From Thermoanaerobaculales bacterium (GTDB taxonomy: Bacteria > Acidobacteriota > Thermoanaerobaculia > Thermoanaerobaculales > Sulfomarinibacteraceae), in NCBI GenBank assembly GCA_025456145.1, contig JALOLD010000006.1, forward strand, positions 62,001-126,000: a stretch of DNA of 64,000 nucleotides, written 5' to 3'. This document shows positions 9,143 through 18,054 of this stretch, one piece after another. Position numbers and translations under genes: made by a program. The notes beneath the pieces are model-generated. The model ran no database searches. It was not told the origin of the DNA and saw only the letters and a list, made by a program, of their open reading frames with translations. Within the stretch, counting starts at the first letter, position 1. Every line of letters begins with the position of its first letter.

Positions 9143-10039
9143 TCAGGAACGGCGTACGACGTTTCGCAGCCGTACAAGGAGTCGGCCCCACGCTAGATCG
9201 GGCCGTTGCACGACGAACCGTGCGATATCGACAGGCTTGGAGCGCGACACCGCGGCGATGCCCTTGACCACGTGCCGCTGGCCGCCCGGCAGGAGCATCC
9301 TGTGGCGGGCGTAGACCGCCTCGCGTTGCGGGATGGCGAGCCCGCTGCTGCCGCCGGTCACCGTCTTGCAGGCCGGGCTGAGACAGAAGTTCCCCCAGGT
9401 CTCGTCGATGTAACGAAGACCGATTCGAAACGCCGCCCGGAGGATGAAGTCCAGGTCCATGGCGTAGTGCTCGTTCTCGTCGTAGGGCCCGACCAGGTCG
9501 TGCAGCGATCGATGATAGAAGTAGGCCGACGGGTTGAGTGGGAACTTCACCAGCTCGGTGCCAAGCAAGAGCTGCCACGGCCGGAGCCGGCGCGGTCGGT
9601 TGACAAACCACAGGCTGCCGTCGTCGCGGCGGATGTTGCAGTTGCCGACCAGGAATGCCGGCTCGGAAGAGTGATCGAAGAGCGAGAGCACCCGAGGGAG
9701 GACGCCGGGCTCGTAGTAGTCGTCGACGTTGAGGATCCCGAGAATCGACCCCGCTGCGAGATTGATGCCCTTGTTCAAGGCGTGAGACTGGCCGCGATCG
9801 GGCTCGGAGACGAAGCGCAGGTGCGGCCAGCGTCGCGCCAGCGCGGCGAGCCGTTCGACGGTTCCGTCGGTCGAAGCCGCATCGAGAACGAGGTGCTCCA
9901 CGGTCCCGTCCCGGCACTGCTCGGCCACGTTCTCGACACAGCGGCGGACGTACCTTCGACCATTGAAAACCGGGGTCAGGATCGTCAGCCTCGGAGTGGC
10001 TTTGCCGCGGTTGCGGGAAGATCCGTGGGCCTGGGTCAT
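9143..10039 (-). CDS. Glycosyltransferase family 2
   Basis: 298 residues. LTILTPVFNGRRYVRRCVENV begins the GT-A domain, EHLVLDAASTDGTVERL is the first acidic strand, and GILNVDDYYEPGVL holds the DxD-equivalent metal site. The region YAMDLDFILRAAF is the acceptor-side motif. The ATG at 10039 directly abuts the TGA of the upstream methyltransferase gene, so the pair is translationally coupled. No membrane segment is visible. The role is glycan assembly; the sugar is unknown. Confidence 0.88.
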   Translation of the reverse strand: MTQAHGSSRNRGKATPRLTILTPVFNGRRYVRRCVENVAEQCRDGTVEHLVLDAASTDGTVERLAALARRWPHLRFVSEPDRGQSHALNKGINLAAGSILGILNVDDYYEPGVLPRVLSLFDHSSEPAFLVGNCNIRRDDGSLWFVNRPRRLRPWQLLLGTELVKFPLNPSAYFYHRSLHDLVGPYDENEHYAMDLDFILRAAFRIGLRYIDETWGNFCLSPACKTVTGGSSGLAIPQREAVYARHRMLLPGGQRHVVKGIAAVSRSKPVDIARFVVQRPDLAWGRLLVRLRNVVRRS

Positions 10040-11020
10040 TCAGGTCATCCTGAACCAGAAGCTCCCGGGCCATTCGCGATCGCTCCGGTAGGCGGGAAAG
10101 GCGTTCTCCAGCAAGCCGGGATGGGAAAGGTGCATGTAGCTTCCCGCCCACAGCACCCTGACCCGGTAGTTGAACGTGAGAAAGGCCTGCAATAGGTACT
10201 GCTCCGACAGGAACCAATGCCGGTCCATGACCCACGACCGTGGATAATCGGCCGGCAGGAACACATCATGGACATGGACGACGACCCCCGAGCGCAGCCT
10301 GGGAAGGACCTCGAGGAGCTCGAAGACGACATCGCCGCCGGTTCTCACCACATGGCTCGAGTCGATAAAAAGGATGTCGTCGGCCTCGAGCTCGAGGAAG
10401 CGCCCCGGTGCAACCGTTTCGACCCTCTCGCGAACCAGCTCGACCCACTCCGGAAGTGCGTCGAGCAGAGAGTCGCGCGGGTATGGATCGACGGCGGTGA
10501 TCCGGCAACCCCCGCCCCCGGTTTCGCGATTCCTGCCGCAGGCCGCCATCGCCATCAGGGTCGACATCCCAGAGCCGATCTCGATGATTCTCTTCGGCTG
10601 GTGGGTGCGGATCATGCAGAACAGCAGCTCCGGGTCAGGGGAGCGAAAGGACTGCTGATCGAAATAGAAGCCAACCCGGCCCGCCTCCGGGGCGATCGGG
10701 AAGGACCGATACTCTGCGCCGTACTCGCGAGCAAAGGTCTTTACCAGCTCGACTTGGCAGTCTTCAGCGAGGTCGATGCCAATCAGCTCGGACCTCATCG
10801 TCCAGACCCTCTCGTCGAGCTCGCGGGTGTCCGGTATCGGCTGGTCGAACCGAACAGGGGTGATGTGGAATCCCTGGTCCTCGAACTTCCTGAAGTGTCG
10901 CTCCCCGGTGAGAAGGTCGGCCGGGATCCACGACACAAGACGGGCCACCAGGTTCTCGATGGCGTGGACCTTCAGGACCCTGTTCAAAGCCCTTCGAAGC
11001 AGGCTCGGTCGATTCGTCAT
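10040..11020 (-). CDS. Class I SAM-dependent methyltransferase (cephalosporin hydroxylase/CmcI-like fold)
   Basis: 326 residues. The central domain has RIIEIGSGMSTLMAMAA (SAM motif I), ITAVDPYP (motif II) and DDILFIDSSHVVRTGGDVVFELLEVLPRL. The DSSH plus HVHDVF residues are typical of the Methyltransf_24/CmcI-like group found in polysaccharide clusters. The N-terminal ~90 residues are not recognised. It is co-transcribed with the GT2 gene downstream. Substrate unknown; sugar or small-molecule methylation is inferred only from context. Confidence 0.75.
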   Translation of the reverse strand: MTNRPSLLRRALNRVLKVHAIENLVARLVSWIPADLLTGERHFRKFEDQGFHITPVRFDQPIPDTRELDERVWTMRSELIGIDLAEDCQVELVKTFAREYGAEYRSFPIAPEAGRVGFYFDQQSFRSPDPELLFCMIRTHQPKRIIEIGSGMSTLMAMAACGRNRETGGGGCRITAVDPYPRDSLLDALPEWVELVRERVETVAPGRFLELEADDILFIDSSHVVRTGGDVVFELLEVLPRLRSGVVVHVHDVFLPADYPRSWVMDRHWFLSEQYLLQAFLTFNYRVRVLWAGSYMHLSHPGLLENAFPAYRSDREWPGSFWFRMT

Positions 11021-11364
11021 GGTGCGACCGTCATCGAGGCAGGTCTCCCGTCGTCGGTATGGTCTCCTGGGGATCCGAGGTCGACGGAGCTCGGACCTGG
11101 CCCGGATTCTCTCGGAGTCAGTATGACATCAGCACGTGCGGCGGTCTCCCGACCGCTGCCGATCCGGCCTGCAGCGTCGCCGCGGTCGGTCGGTAGGGCC
11201 GTCCACGCCCACTCGACCCGGCGAAACCCGTTCGCCAGACGACGGCTCACGAGAGCGGGGGCTCGCCGGGTTGCTCGTCCTGTTTCGATCGTGCACCATG
11301 GGCTCGGAGCACGGCTCTTGAGCGGGATCCTGGCGAGACCGCGAAGGCGGCGGAGCAATCGAAG
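11021..11364. other. 344-bp divergent intergenic region without a recognisable gene
   Basis: It separates the minus-strand methyltransferase/GT2 pair from the plus-strand methyltransferase/GT2 pair. The minus strand carries TGTCATACT near 11117-11125, a possible extended -10 for the pair ending at 10040. Short open frames exist on both strands but have Arg-rich, non-conserved translations and no good start context, so none is called. Confidence 0.4.
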
Positions 11365-12057
11365 ATGACCGGCGGACCCTACCGACCGAAGCCCTGGAAG
11401 GGCTCGAGCCACGACCTGGCCCTTTCCTGTGCGGGTTCGTTCGAGCCGGGCTCGCGAGTCCTCGACATCGGCACCGCCGGGGGTGTGCTCGGGAGAGCCC
11501 TCGCGGGTCGGTATCACCTGGTCGGCATCGAGCCGGACCCGGTCGGCGCCGACAGCGCCGCCCCGTTCTACGAGCGGATCTTCGTCGGCACCCTCGAGGA
11601 CGCCCCCGACGAGCTCATCTCGGGCTTCGACCTGGTCGCCTGCTGCGACGTGCTCGAGCACATGGCAGATCCCGAGGAGCAGCTCGCGCGCCTTGCGGCG
11701 GCGCAGGGACCGCAGGCGAGGTTCCTCGTGTCGGTGCCGAACATCGCCCACCTGTGGGTCCGGCTCAACCTGCTGGTCGGACGCTTCGACTACTCGGACC
11801 GGGGGATCCTCGATCGGACCCACCTCCGGTTCTTCACCCGGAGGAGTCTGGTGGGGATGCTCGGGCGCGCCGGGCTCTCGCCGATCTGGATCAGGCCGAC
11901 GCCGGTGCCGTTGGAGATGCTCCACCCCCTCTTCCAGAGCACGGGCCCCGGGCGGATGGTCTGCGCCCTCCAAAGGGCGATGGTCGCCCTGCTGCCGAGA
12001 CTTCTCGGTTACCAGCACGTGTGCCTGGCCGAGCGACAGGGAGTCCGACATGGGTGA
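11365..12057 (+). CDS. Class I SAM-dependent methyltransferase
   Basis: A 230-residue Methyltransf_11-type protein. RVLDIGTAGGVLGRAL is motif I, LVGIEPDP motif II and FDLVACCDVLEHM motif IV/post-I. VPNIAHLWVRLNLLVGRFDY and LDRTHLRFFTRRSL are the characteristic later segments of the UbiG-like enzymes found with polyprenol-phosphate glycosyltransferases. The ATG has GGAG about 10 nt upstream. Its stop overlaps the next gene start by 8 bp. The substrate cannot be inferred beyond lipid or sugar. Confidence 0.85.
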   Translation: MTGGPYRPKPWKGSSHDLALSCAGSFEPGSRVLDIGTAGGVLGRALAGRYHLVGIEPDPVGADSAAPFYERIFVGTLEDAPDELISGFDLVACCDVLEHMADPEEQLARLAAAQGPQARFLVSVPNIAHLWVRLNLLVGRFDYSDRGILDRTHLRFFTRRSLVGMLGRAGLSPIWIRPTPVPLEMLHPLFQSTGPGRMVCALQRAMVALLPRLLGYQHVCLAERQGVRHG

Positions 12058-12814
12058 GCTCGACCGGGTGTTCATCGTCCTGCCCGCCTACAACGCCGCT
12101 CGAACCCTCGAGTGGACCGTCAACGAGATCCCGCCGGCATATCGCGGGAACCTCGTTCTCGTCGACGACGCCTCGACCGACGACACGGTGGGGGTCGCGC
12201 GCCGCCTCGGCCTGTCGGTCATCCGACACGAACACAACCGCGGCTACGGCGGTAACCAGAAGACCTGCTACCGCGCGGCCCTGGAGGCGGGCGCCGAGAT
12301 CGTCATCATGCTCCACCCGGACCATCAGTACGACGCGCGGCTCATCCCGGATCTGGTCGAGCCGCTGCAGCGAGCGGAGGCCGACGCGGCGTTCGGATCG
12401 AGGATGCTCGGCGGCCGGCCGATGGAGGGCGGCATGCCGCGCTGGAAGTACAACGCGAACATCTTCCTGACCGCCCTCGCCAATGCCGTGTTCGGCCGCT
12501 ACCTGACCGAGATCCACTCCGGCTTCCGCGCCTACACCGCGACCTACCTCAACACGATCCGTTTCGAGGACAACCGCGACGACTTCGTGTTCGACACCGA
12601 GATCATCGCGCAGGGGATGGTCGCCGGGCTGTTCTTCAAGGAGGTTCCGATCGAGACCCGTTACTTCCCGGAAGCGTCGTCGATCACGTTCGGCCGCGGC
12701 GTCGCCTACGGCTTCGGGGTCCTCTCGGTGCTCTTGCGATACCTTTTGCACACCCACGGCATCCTGAAGGACCAGCGGCTCATGCCGCGGACGGTTTCCG
12801 GCCGTCAGCGGTAG
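12050..12814 (+). CDS. GT2 polyprenol-phosphate glycosyltransferase-like (DPM1/GtrB-like) protein
   Basis: 254 residues. VFIVLPAYNAARTLEWTV opens the GT-A domain, LVLVDDASTDDTV is the nucleotide strand, and IVIMLHPDHQYDARLI provides the DxD-type site (here HPDHQ). SGFRAYT is the conserved acceptor motif. It belongs to the dolichyl/undecaprenyl-phosphate sugar synthase group but lacks the two C-terminal TM helices of GtrB. AGGGAG upstream acts as a ribosome site within the preceding gene. It probably makes a lipid-phosphate sugar, the donor type used by GT-C membrane enzymes such as the next gene. Confidence 0.85.
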   Translation: MGELDRVFIVLPAYNAARTLEWTVNEIPPAYRGNLVLVDDASTDDTVGVARRLGLSVIRHEHNRGYGGNQKTCYRAALEAGAEIVIMLHPDHQYDARLIPDLVEPLQRAEADAAFGSRMLGGRPMEGGMPRWKYNANIFLTALANAVFGRYLTEIHSGFRAYTATYLNTIRFEDNRDDFVFDTEIIAQGMVAGLFFKEVPIETRYFPEASSITFGRGVAYGFGVLSVLLRYLLHTHGILKDQRLMPRTVSGRQR

Positions 12815-12844
12815 CCCGAGTCGCTCACGAAGCTGTGTCGCGTT

Positions 12845-14455
12845 TCAGTCGAGGGGCGCCGCACGGACCACCTGTAGCCCGCGACCCGACGATCGCCAGC
12901 GCTCCGCCTCGCTCTCGAGGTCCGGCGTCGCCCCGAGGTCGACGAATCCTCCGGCACGGTGGATCAGGAGCCGACCCTGGGCTCTGCCGGCCGGCGACGG
13001 TCGGGAGGCGACATGCTCGACCGTCGTACCCTCTGCGGCGAGGACCCACTCGAACAGCGCCGCCGTGTCGATGAGCCCGTACGGGTCGTGGTTGCGGATG
13101 AAGGCGAGCTTGGGCAGCCCGGCCGGCGAGCCCACCACCTCGTGAAGCGGTGAGACCGCCTCGTCGCGAACCACGATGACCGGAGCCCCCGCTTCGACGA
13201 CATGGCTCACAAGAGCCGCCTCGTCGAGCAGCCGCTGATGGGCCGCGGCGATCCGCCGGTAGTCGGCGAGATCGGCCCGGACGAGAACGGCGCCGACCGC
13301 CACCAGTGCGATCGTGAGCGCCCCGCCGACCAGCTGCACCCAGCGTCGGCGGGCCGCCGCGAGCTCAGCCAGCCGACCGAGCCAGAGTGCGAGGAGGAGC
13401 AGGAACCCGGCGTACGGGACCGTCAGGTAGCGCTGCGGCAGATAGGGCACGGCCAGCACCGGCAGGATCGGCGCGACGAGCAGCGCCGCCGCCACCAGCC
13501 CGCCCGGCGTCCGCCACCGCACGGCGCCGATCCCTATTGCGCCGATCGCCGCGACGGCGAGCAGACCCTTCCAGGTGAGGACCGGGCCGTCGACCATCGG
13601 CGGCTCGAGGTAGAGAAAGCTCGCGAGCATATTCGGGATCATCGCGACGACGTGCGGACCGGGCTCGAGGTAGGGCTTGGCGTTGTGGAACAGCGAGAGA
13701 TAGACGGCAAGGTAGGCGACGACGGCGGCGGCGACGGCGGCGGTCGGGATGACGGCGCGCCGCACCGAGCCGGTCCGCTCGAGCTCGAGCGCCGCCACCA
13801 GAAGTGGTGTCACCACCCAGGTCTCCTTGGCCATGGCGGCGAGTAGGACCAGGAGCGCGACGCCGGCGATCTGCCGACCGCTCCAACGCTGCTCGGCCGT
13901 CCGCGGCCAGATCAGGATCAGCAGCAGCCAGGGCAGCAGGAGCAGGAGCTCGTGACGGCAGGCAACGACGAGCACCGACTCGTCGGTGAACGGCGAGGCT
14001 GCCCAGACCGCGGCCACCGCCGCAGCCGCCGGCCAACCCAGGTCCAGCCGCCGTCCGGCGAGCGCGAGCATCAGCGCGCTCAGTCCGTGGAGCAGGAGCG
14101 ACGTCGTCCGATAGCCGGCCGCGTCGAAGCCTCCCCACACCATCCGGTCGACGACCAGCAGCCAGGTCGCCGACGGCCGGAAGAAGCCGTCGAGATCGGC
14201 GAGGAGCAACGCGGGCTGGTGGACCGCCCGGTGGGCGTGCTGCACCCACTGGTAGGTGTCGCCGGTCAGGGGGAGCCCGACCGCCGGGCCGTGCAGTAAC
14301 CACACCAGCGCCGTGATGACCACCGCCAGGACGACCACCGCTCCGACCAGCTGCCGAGAGGGCCGCGGGCCCGGTGGATCCGGCACCGGCACCATCAAGG
14401 GCGGTCCCCAGCCGGGTGCGCCCCGACCCGAGCGATCGCCATCGCCGGGTCTCAT
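12845..14455 (-). CDS. Polytopic membrane protein, GT-C glycosyltransferase-like
   Basis: 536 residues from the ATG at 14455, overlapping the upstream stop as ATGA. About ten hydrophobic segments alternate with short loops. The first periplasmic loop contains LTGDTYQWVQHAHRAV and FFRPSATWLLVVDRMVWG, the Asp/His-rich layout seen in GT-C enzymes that use polyprenyl-phosphate sugars. The C-terminal ~130 residues are soluble and probably periplasmic. It ends a three-gene run downstream of the pilin gene. A transferase role is inferred from topology and context; no specific family was recognised with confidence. Confidence 0.65.
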   Translation of the reverse strand: MRPGDGDRSGRGAPGWGPPLMVPVPDPPGPRPSRQLVGAVVVLAVVITALVWLLHGPAVGLPLTGDTYQWVQHAHRAVHQPALLLADLDGFFRPSATWLLVVDRMVWGGFDAAGYRTTSLLLHGLSALMLALAGRRLDLGWPAAAAVAAVWAASPFTDESVLVVACRHELLLLLPWLLLILIWPRTAEQRWSGRQIAGVALLVLLAAMAKETWVVTPLLVAALELERTGSVRRAVIPTAAVAAAVVAYLAVYLSLFHNAKPYLEPGPHVVAMIPNMLASFLYLEPPMVDGPVLTWKGLLAVAAIGAIGIGAVRWRTPGGLVAAALLVAPILPVLAVPYLPQRYLTVPYAGFLLLLALWLGRLAELAAARRRWVQLVGGALTIALVAVGAVLVRADLADYRRIAAAHQRLLDEAALVSHVVEAGAPVIVVRDEAVSPLHEVVGSPAGLPKLAFIRNHDPYGLIDTAALFEWVLAAEGTTVEHVASRPSPAGRAQGRLLIHRAGGFVDLGATPDLESEAERWRSSGRGLQVVRAAPLD

Positions 14456-16275
14456 CTCGTCTCCGACTCGTCTCCACCGAGCCGGCGATCGAGCGACGTG
14501 AGGCCGGTGGCGGGCAGGGCGAGGAGCTCGCGCTCGTAGTCGGTGAGGCCCGGCCGCCCGACGAGAGCGGCACACCGACGGGCTTCGGCCGCGGCCTCGC
14601 GGGCGGCGACCACCCGCCCGGCCTCGAGCTCGAGGCGGGCCAGCATCAGCCAGCCACGAGCCGTGTTGGGCTCCTCGGCGAGGGCCCGGCGGCACAGTCG
14701 CACCGCGGCATCGCGGTCGCCGAGGACCCTCTCGAGCCGTGCCCTCTCGAGCCAGTGCCACGGCAGGTGCGGGTCGAGCTCGCACGCCCGGTCGAGGGCG
14801 CCCCGGGCCGCCTCGGCGTCGTGGACGGTGCCACCGAGATCGGTGAGCACCCTGAGGTGGACCCTCCCGAGATCGGCCCACCGGCGGGCGAGCCCCGGGT
14901 GGACGCGAACCGCCTCCCCGGCCCAGGTCAACGACTCGCCCGCCTCGACCCACGTCCATCGCTCGGGGACGGCGAGCAGCGCCCCGACCCTTGCCGAGGC
15001 CGGATCGGCGTACCACGGCTCGAGCCGGAGGATCCGCTCGACCTCGGCGGTCGTCGGCGCCGAGCGGGACGCACTCCACCGGGCGATCGCCGGCGCCGTC
15101 ACGCCCCACAGGGTCAGCCAGGCGAGGGCGAGCCCGACCGTCGCCCTGGTCCCGAGGGGCGGCCGGCCGGCGCCGGGATCTGCCGCCACACCACGTCCCG
15201 CCTCCAGGCAGCCGAGCACCATCGCCCACCACCACAGGACGACCTCGAGGGTGAGCACGTCGTGGAACAGACCGAAGGTGACGGCGCCGGCGAGGGCCGC
15301 CCGGAAGGCGGCCGGCTCGGCGACCTCCGAACCCTGCCGCCGGCGCCACCACAAGAACCCGGCCGCGACCACCAGGGCGAGGCCGACGAGCCCGATCTGG
15401 ACCAGGACCGCGAGGGGCGTCGACTCGGCGTACGAGATGACGAACTGGTACCGCCCGACCAGGCCCGGGTGGAGGATCCGCTCCGCGCCGGCCGCCTCGA
15501 CGAGACAGCCCGGACCGACCCCGGTCCACGGCCGGTGCGACCAGATCGCGAGCACCGCCCGCCAGATTCCCAGGCGGTGCCAGGCCAGGAGGTCGGGCTG
15601 GCTGACGAACCGCCAGAGCAGGGCGGCGAGGCCGAGCGTGGCGCCGCCGGCGACCGCCGCTCGTCGTGCCCGGCCGCGCGGCGCCAGCACGCCGGCCGCG
15701 ACCAGCGCCGCGAGCAGCCCACCCCGCGACCCGGTCAGCAGCAGCGCCGAGCCGAGCAGCCCGATCCATCCTGCTCGAGCCCCGCGGCGCCGGACGACGA
15801 CCAGGCCGAGCGGCAGCGCCACGACGATCAGGGCCGCCGCGAGGTTCGGGTTCTCGACCAGGCCGCCGACCCGGACCGAGCCCGACGTGCCCGCCGCCAC
15901 GATGACCGCAACCGCGATCGCCGCCGTGCCGGCGGCGAGCAGGCCCAGGGCGACGGTGTGCGGTCGTCCGGCGCCGCGGCGGGCGAGGCGCCACAGGGCC
16001 CAGGCGACGACCCAACCGACGATCGTCTCCTTCGACGCCAACGGCGCAGCGCCGGTCGAGATCGCCGACAGCGCCCCCCAGATCGGGATCGCGAGGACCG
16101 CCGCCTCCTCGGCGCTCGTCGCGCCCGACCACTCCCGGGCGGCGACCAGCCAGACCACGGCGAGCAGGCTGCCGACGACCGCTCGCTGGGCGGGCGAAAA
16201 GGCCCCGCCGAGGACCGCGACCGCCACCACGGTCGCGGCCGCCGCGGGCAGGGCGAGCTCAGGACCCCGAGCCAT
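14452..16275 (-). CDS. O-antigen ligase/polymerase-like membrane protein (Wzy_C) with C-terminal TPR region
   Basis: 607 residues from the ATG at 16275 (MARGPELALP), a 17-bp overlap with the upstream gene. About eleven TM segments occupy the first two thirds. GLVENPNLAAALIVVALPL and LLTGSRGGLLAAL are hallmarks of WaaL/Wzy_C proteins, and the large periplasmic loop includes RPWTGVGPGCLVEAA with the conserved G-x-G. The last ~190 residues are alpha-helical repeats (ARLERVLGDRDAAVRLCRRAL, TPR-like). It could be an O-antigen ligase, a polymerase, or a PilO/TfpO-type pilin oligosaccharyltransferase; position just downstream of a pilin gene favours the last. Confidence 0.75.
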   Translation of the reverse strand: MARGPELALPAAAATVVAVAVLGGAFSPAQRAVVGSLLAVVWLVAAREWSGATSAEEAAVLAIPIWGALSAISTGAAPLASKETIVGWVVAWALWRLARRGAGRPHTVALGLLAAGTAAIAVAVIVAAGTSGSVRVGGLVENPNLAAALIVVALPLGLVVVRRRGARAGWIGLLGSALLLTGSRGGLLAALVAAGVLAPRGRARRAAVAGGATLGLAALLWRFVSQPDLLAWHRLGIWRAVLAIWSHRPWTGVGPGCLVEAAGAERILHPGLVGRYQFVISYAESTPLAVLVQIGLVGLALVVAAGFLWWRRRQGSEVAEPAAFRAALAGAVTFGLFHDVLTLEVVLWWWAMVLGCLEAGRGVAADPGAGRPPLGTRATVGLALAWLTLWGVTAPAIARWSASRSAPTTAEVERILRLEPWYADPASARVGALLAVPERWTWVEAGESLTWAGEAVRVHPGLARRWADLGRVHLRVLTDLGGTVHDAEAARGALDRACELDPHLPWHWLERARLERVLGDRDAAVRLCRRALAEEPNTARGWLMLARLELEAGRVVAAREAAAEARRCAALVGRPGLTDYERELLALPATGLTSLDRRLGGDESETR

Positions 16276-17980
16276 CGGTCCGTTCCCCGAGCGCCCGGAG
16301 TAGCTCGACGAGGGCCTGCTCGCGCTCGCGGTCGACCGCGCCGAAGACCCCCGCCGACCACAGCTCGGCCACCGCCCTCGAGGCGTCGCCGCGGGCGAGG
16401 GCGATCCGGGCCCGGCGCTCCGCCAGGGCAGCCGACCGGGGCCTCCACCAGCGCCGACGGTCGAGCTCGACCCAGGCCCGGTCGACGAGGGCCGGGCTCG
16501 CGGCTTCGAGGGCGGCCGAGGCGAGCAGGAACTGGGGCTCGACCCGCCAGGGCGCCAGGCGCAGGGCTCGGAGGGCGCCGTCGACGCGTCCGACCGCATC
16601 AGGCTGGGAGGCCGCGGAGAACTCGGCGAACCCGCTGGCGGCGTGGAGGATCGCGAGGCCGAGCCCGCCCGCGGCAACGGCGACGAGCACCATCCGGCCC
16701 CGCGCGCACCGGGCCCCGGTCGAGGATCCGCGGGCTCGGGCCAGCCCCCAGCCGAGGAGCACCGCCCAGGGCAGCGCCACCCCCGACACGAAGATCGAGA
16801 AGTCGACCAGGTTGTGCAGCGGGACGACGAGCAACGCCGCGGCGAGGGCGCGGTCTCGCGGCCACAGGGCGACGACCAGGCGCGCCAGCCCGAGGGCCAG
16901 CAGCAGGCATCCGGCGAGCCCCGCCGGACCGAGCTCGGCGAGCACCTCGAGGGGCAGCCCATGGGCGTGAGCCGGCCGGTTGCCGACGACCAGGGGCGCG
17001 TTCTGGGTCGCCTGGGCGAAGCCGGCGAGGCCGACCCCGTCGGCCGGCGCCGTCGACCACGCCCAGACCGCGGTTCGCCAGTTGTCGAACCGCAGGGCGA
17101 CCGGCTCGAGGCGGGTGAGATCAGACCGCGCGACCACCGTGGCGACGAGGGCGACCCCCAGAGCGGCCACGGTCAGCCCGGCGACCCGACGAGCGCTGCC
17201 GCCGACCACCACCGCCGCGACCGCCCCCAGCGCGAGGACGATCCCGACCGGCGACCGGGTGAGGGCGAGCCCGACGACCGCGAGAGCGGCAGCCGTCCCA
17301 TGCACCATTCCGGCCGGGGTCGCCCGGACCCTCGCGACGAGCAGCGGCAGCGCGGTGGCGAGGAGGACCGCGAGGTGGCTCGGCAGGGGCAGTGAGGCGA
17401 AGGCGCGGCCGCTTGAGATCCGCTCGAGGGCATAGCGGCGCGCCCCCGGCTCGATCGCTGCGACTCCCGAGCTCAGGACGTCGTGCCCGACGGTCGCCTG
17501 CCACAGACCCCACAGCGAGAGGCCGGCGAGGGTTGCCGCCAGCAACGGGATCGAATCCTCGGGAGGTCGCGACCGCGAGGCGAGCCAGACGACGGCGGCC
17601 GCGGCCGTGGCGAGGGCGACGGCGCCGACCGCGCGGGCCGGGTCGAAGCCGGACATCCCCGAACCGACGAGCGTCGCAGCGCCAACCAGGACTGCGGCGA
17701 CCGGGCCTTGGGACGCTCCTGCCCGGCCACGCAGACCCCAGGGGAGCAGGGCCGCGATCGTCAGGGCGACCGCCGGCGCCGTCCACGGCCGGGTCTCGAC
17801 CGGGAACCAGGCGGCCAGCGCGGCGAGCATCAGCAGCGCGGTGTGTGCCGACCGGTTCCCGAGGGTGGCGGTCGGGCCTTCGTTCACCCCGGCGACCGAC
17901 ACCTCGCCGGCCGCCCTCGGCGGCGTCGCGAGCTCCGACCCTGCGGAATCGCGCGGCTCCTGACCATCCACTGGCGGCAT
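16259..17980 (-). CDS. O-antigen ligase-like membrane protein (Wzy_C type), first gene after the pilin
   Basis: 573 residues from the ATG at 17980, just past the pilin terminator. About eleven TM segments. The periplasmic loop region includes ALRFDNWRTAVWAWSTAPADG and VGLAGFAQATQNAP, the R-x-x-W...G-x-G pattern of Wzy_C ligases, then PAHAHGLPLEVLAELG, with the H-x-L/E motif of O-antigen ligases and pilin glycosyltransferases. The end resembles helical repeats. It is a paralogue-like partner of the next gene. The function is transfer or polymerisation of lipid-linked glycan in the periplasm; the acceptor is not known. Confidence 0.72.
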   Translation of the reverse strand: MPPVDGQEPRDSAGSELATPPRAAGEVSVAGVNEGPTATLGNRSAHTALLMLAALAAWFPVETRPWTAPAVALTIAALLPWGLRGRAGASQGPVAAVLVGAATLVGSGMSGFDPARAVGAVALATAAAAVVWLASRSRPPEDSIPLLAATLAGLSLWGLWQATVGHDVLSSGVAAIEPGARRYALERISSGRAFASLPLPSHLAVLLATALPLLVARVRATPAGMVHGTAAALAVVGLALTRSPVGIVLALGAVAAVVVGGSARRVAGLTVAALGVALVATVVARSDLTRLEPVALRFDNWRTAVWAWSTAPADGVGLAGFAQATQNAPLVVGNRPAHAHGLPLEVLAELGPAGLAGCLLLALGLARLVVALWPRDRALAAALLVVPLHNLVDFSIFVSGVALPWAVLLGWGLARARGSSTGARCARGRMVLVAVAAGGLGLAILHAASGFAEFSAASQPDAVGRVDGALRALRLAPWRVEPQFLLASAALEAASPALVDRAWVELDRRRWWRPRSAALAERRARIALARGDASRAVAELWSAGVFGAVDREREQALVELLRALGERTDGSGS

Positions 17981-18002
17981 GGTAGCAAGACGGTCCGCCG
18001 AC

Positions 18003-18031
18003 AAAAAAAACGGGAGCGCAGAGCGCCCCCG
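18003..18031 (-). terminator. Intrinsic terminator of the pilin gene
   Basis: On the minus strand, 24 nt after the pilin stop, a 9-bp GC-rich stem with one G-T wobble (18023-18031 with 18011-18019) and a 3-nt loop is followed by eight T residues (18003-18010). It is the only textbook rho-independent terminator seen in the window. It limits read-through from the pilin gene into the ligase-like genes. Confidence 0.9.
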
Positions 18032-18054
18032 CGGCTTGATCGATCGAGCGGTCG

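Noticed and set aside
14374-17118. 914-codon open frame on the plus strand
   Set aside because: It is antisense to the two ligase-like genes. Its translation is Arg/Pro/Asp-rich with no domain, a common artefact at this GC content.
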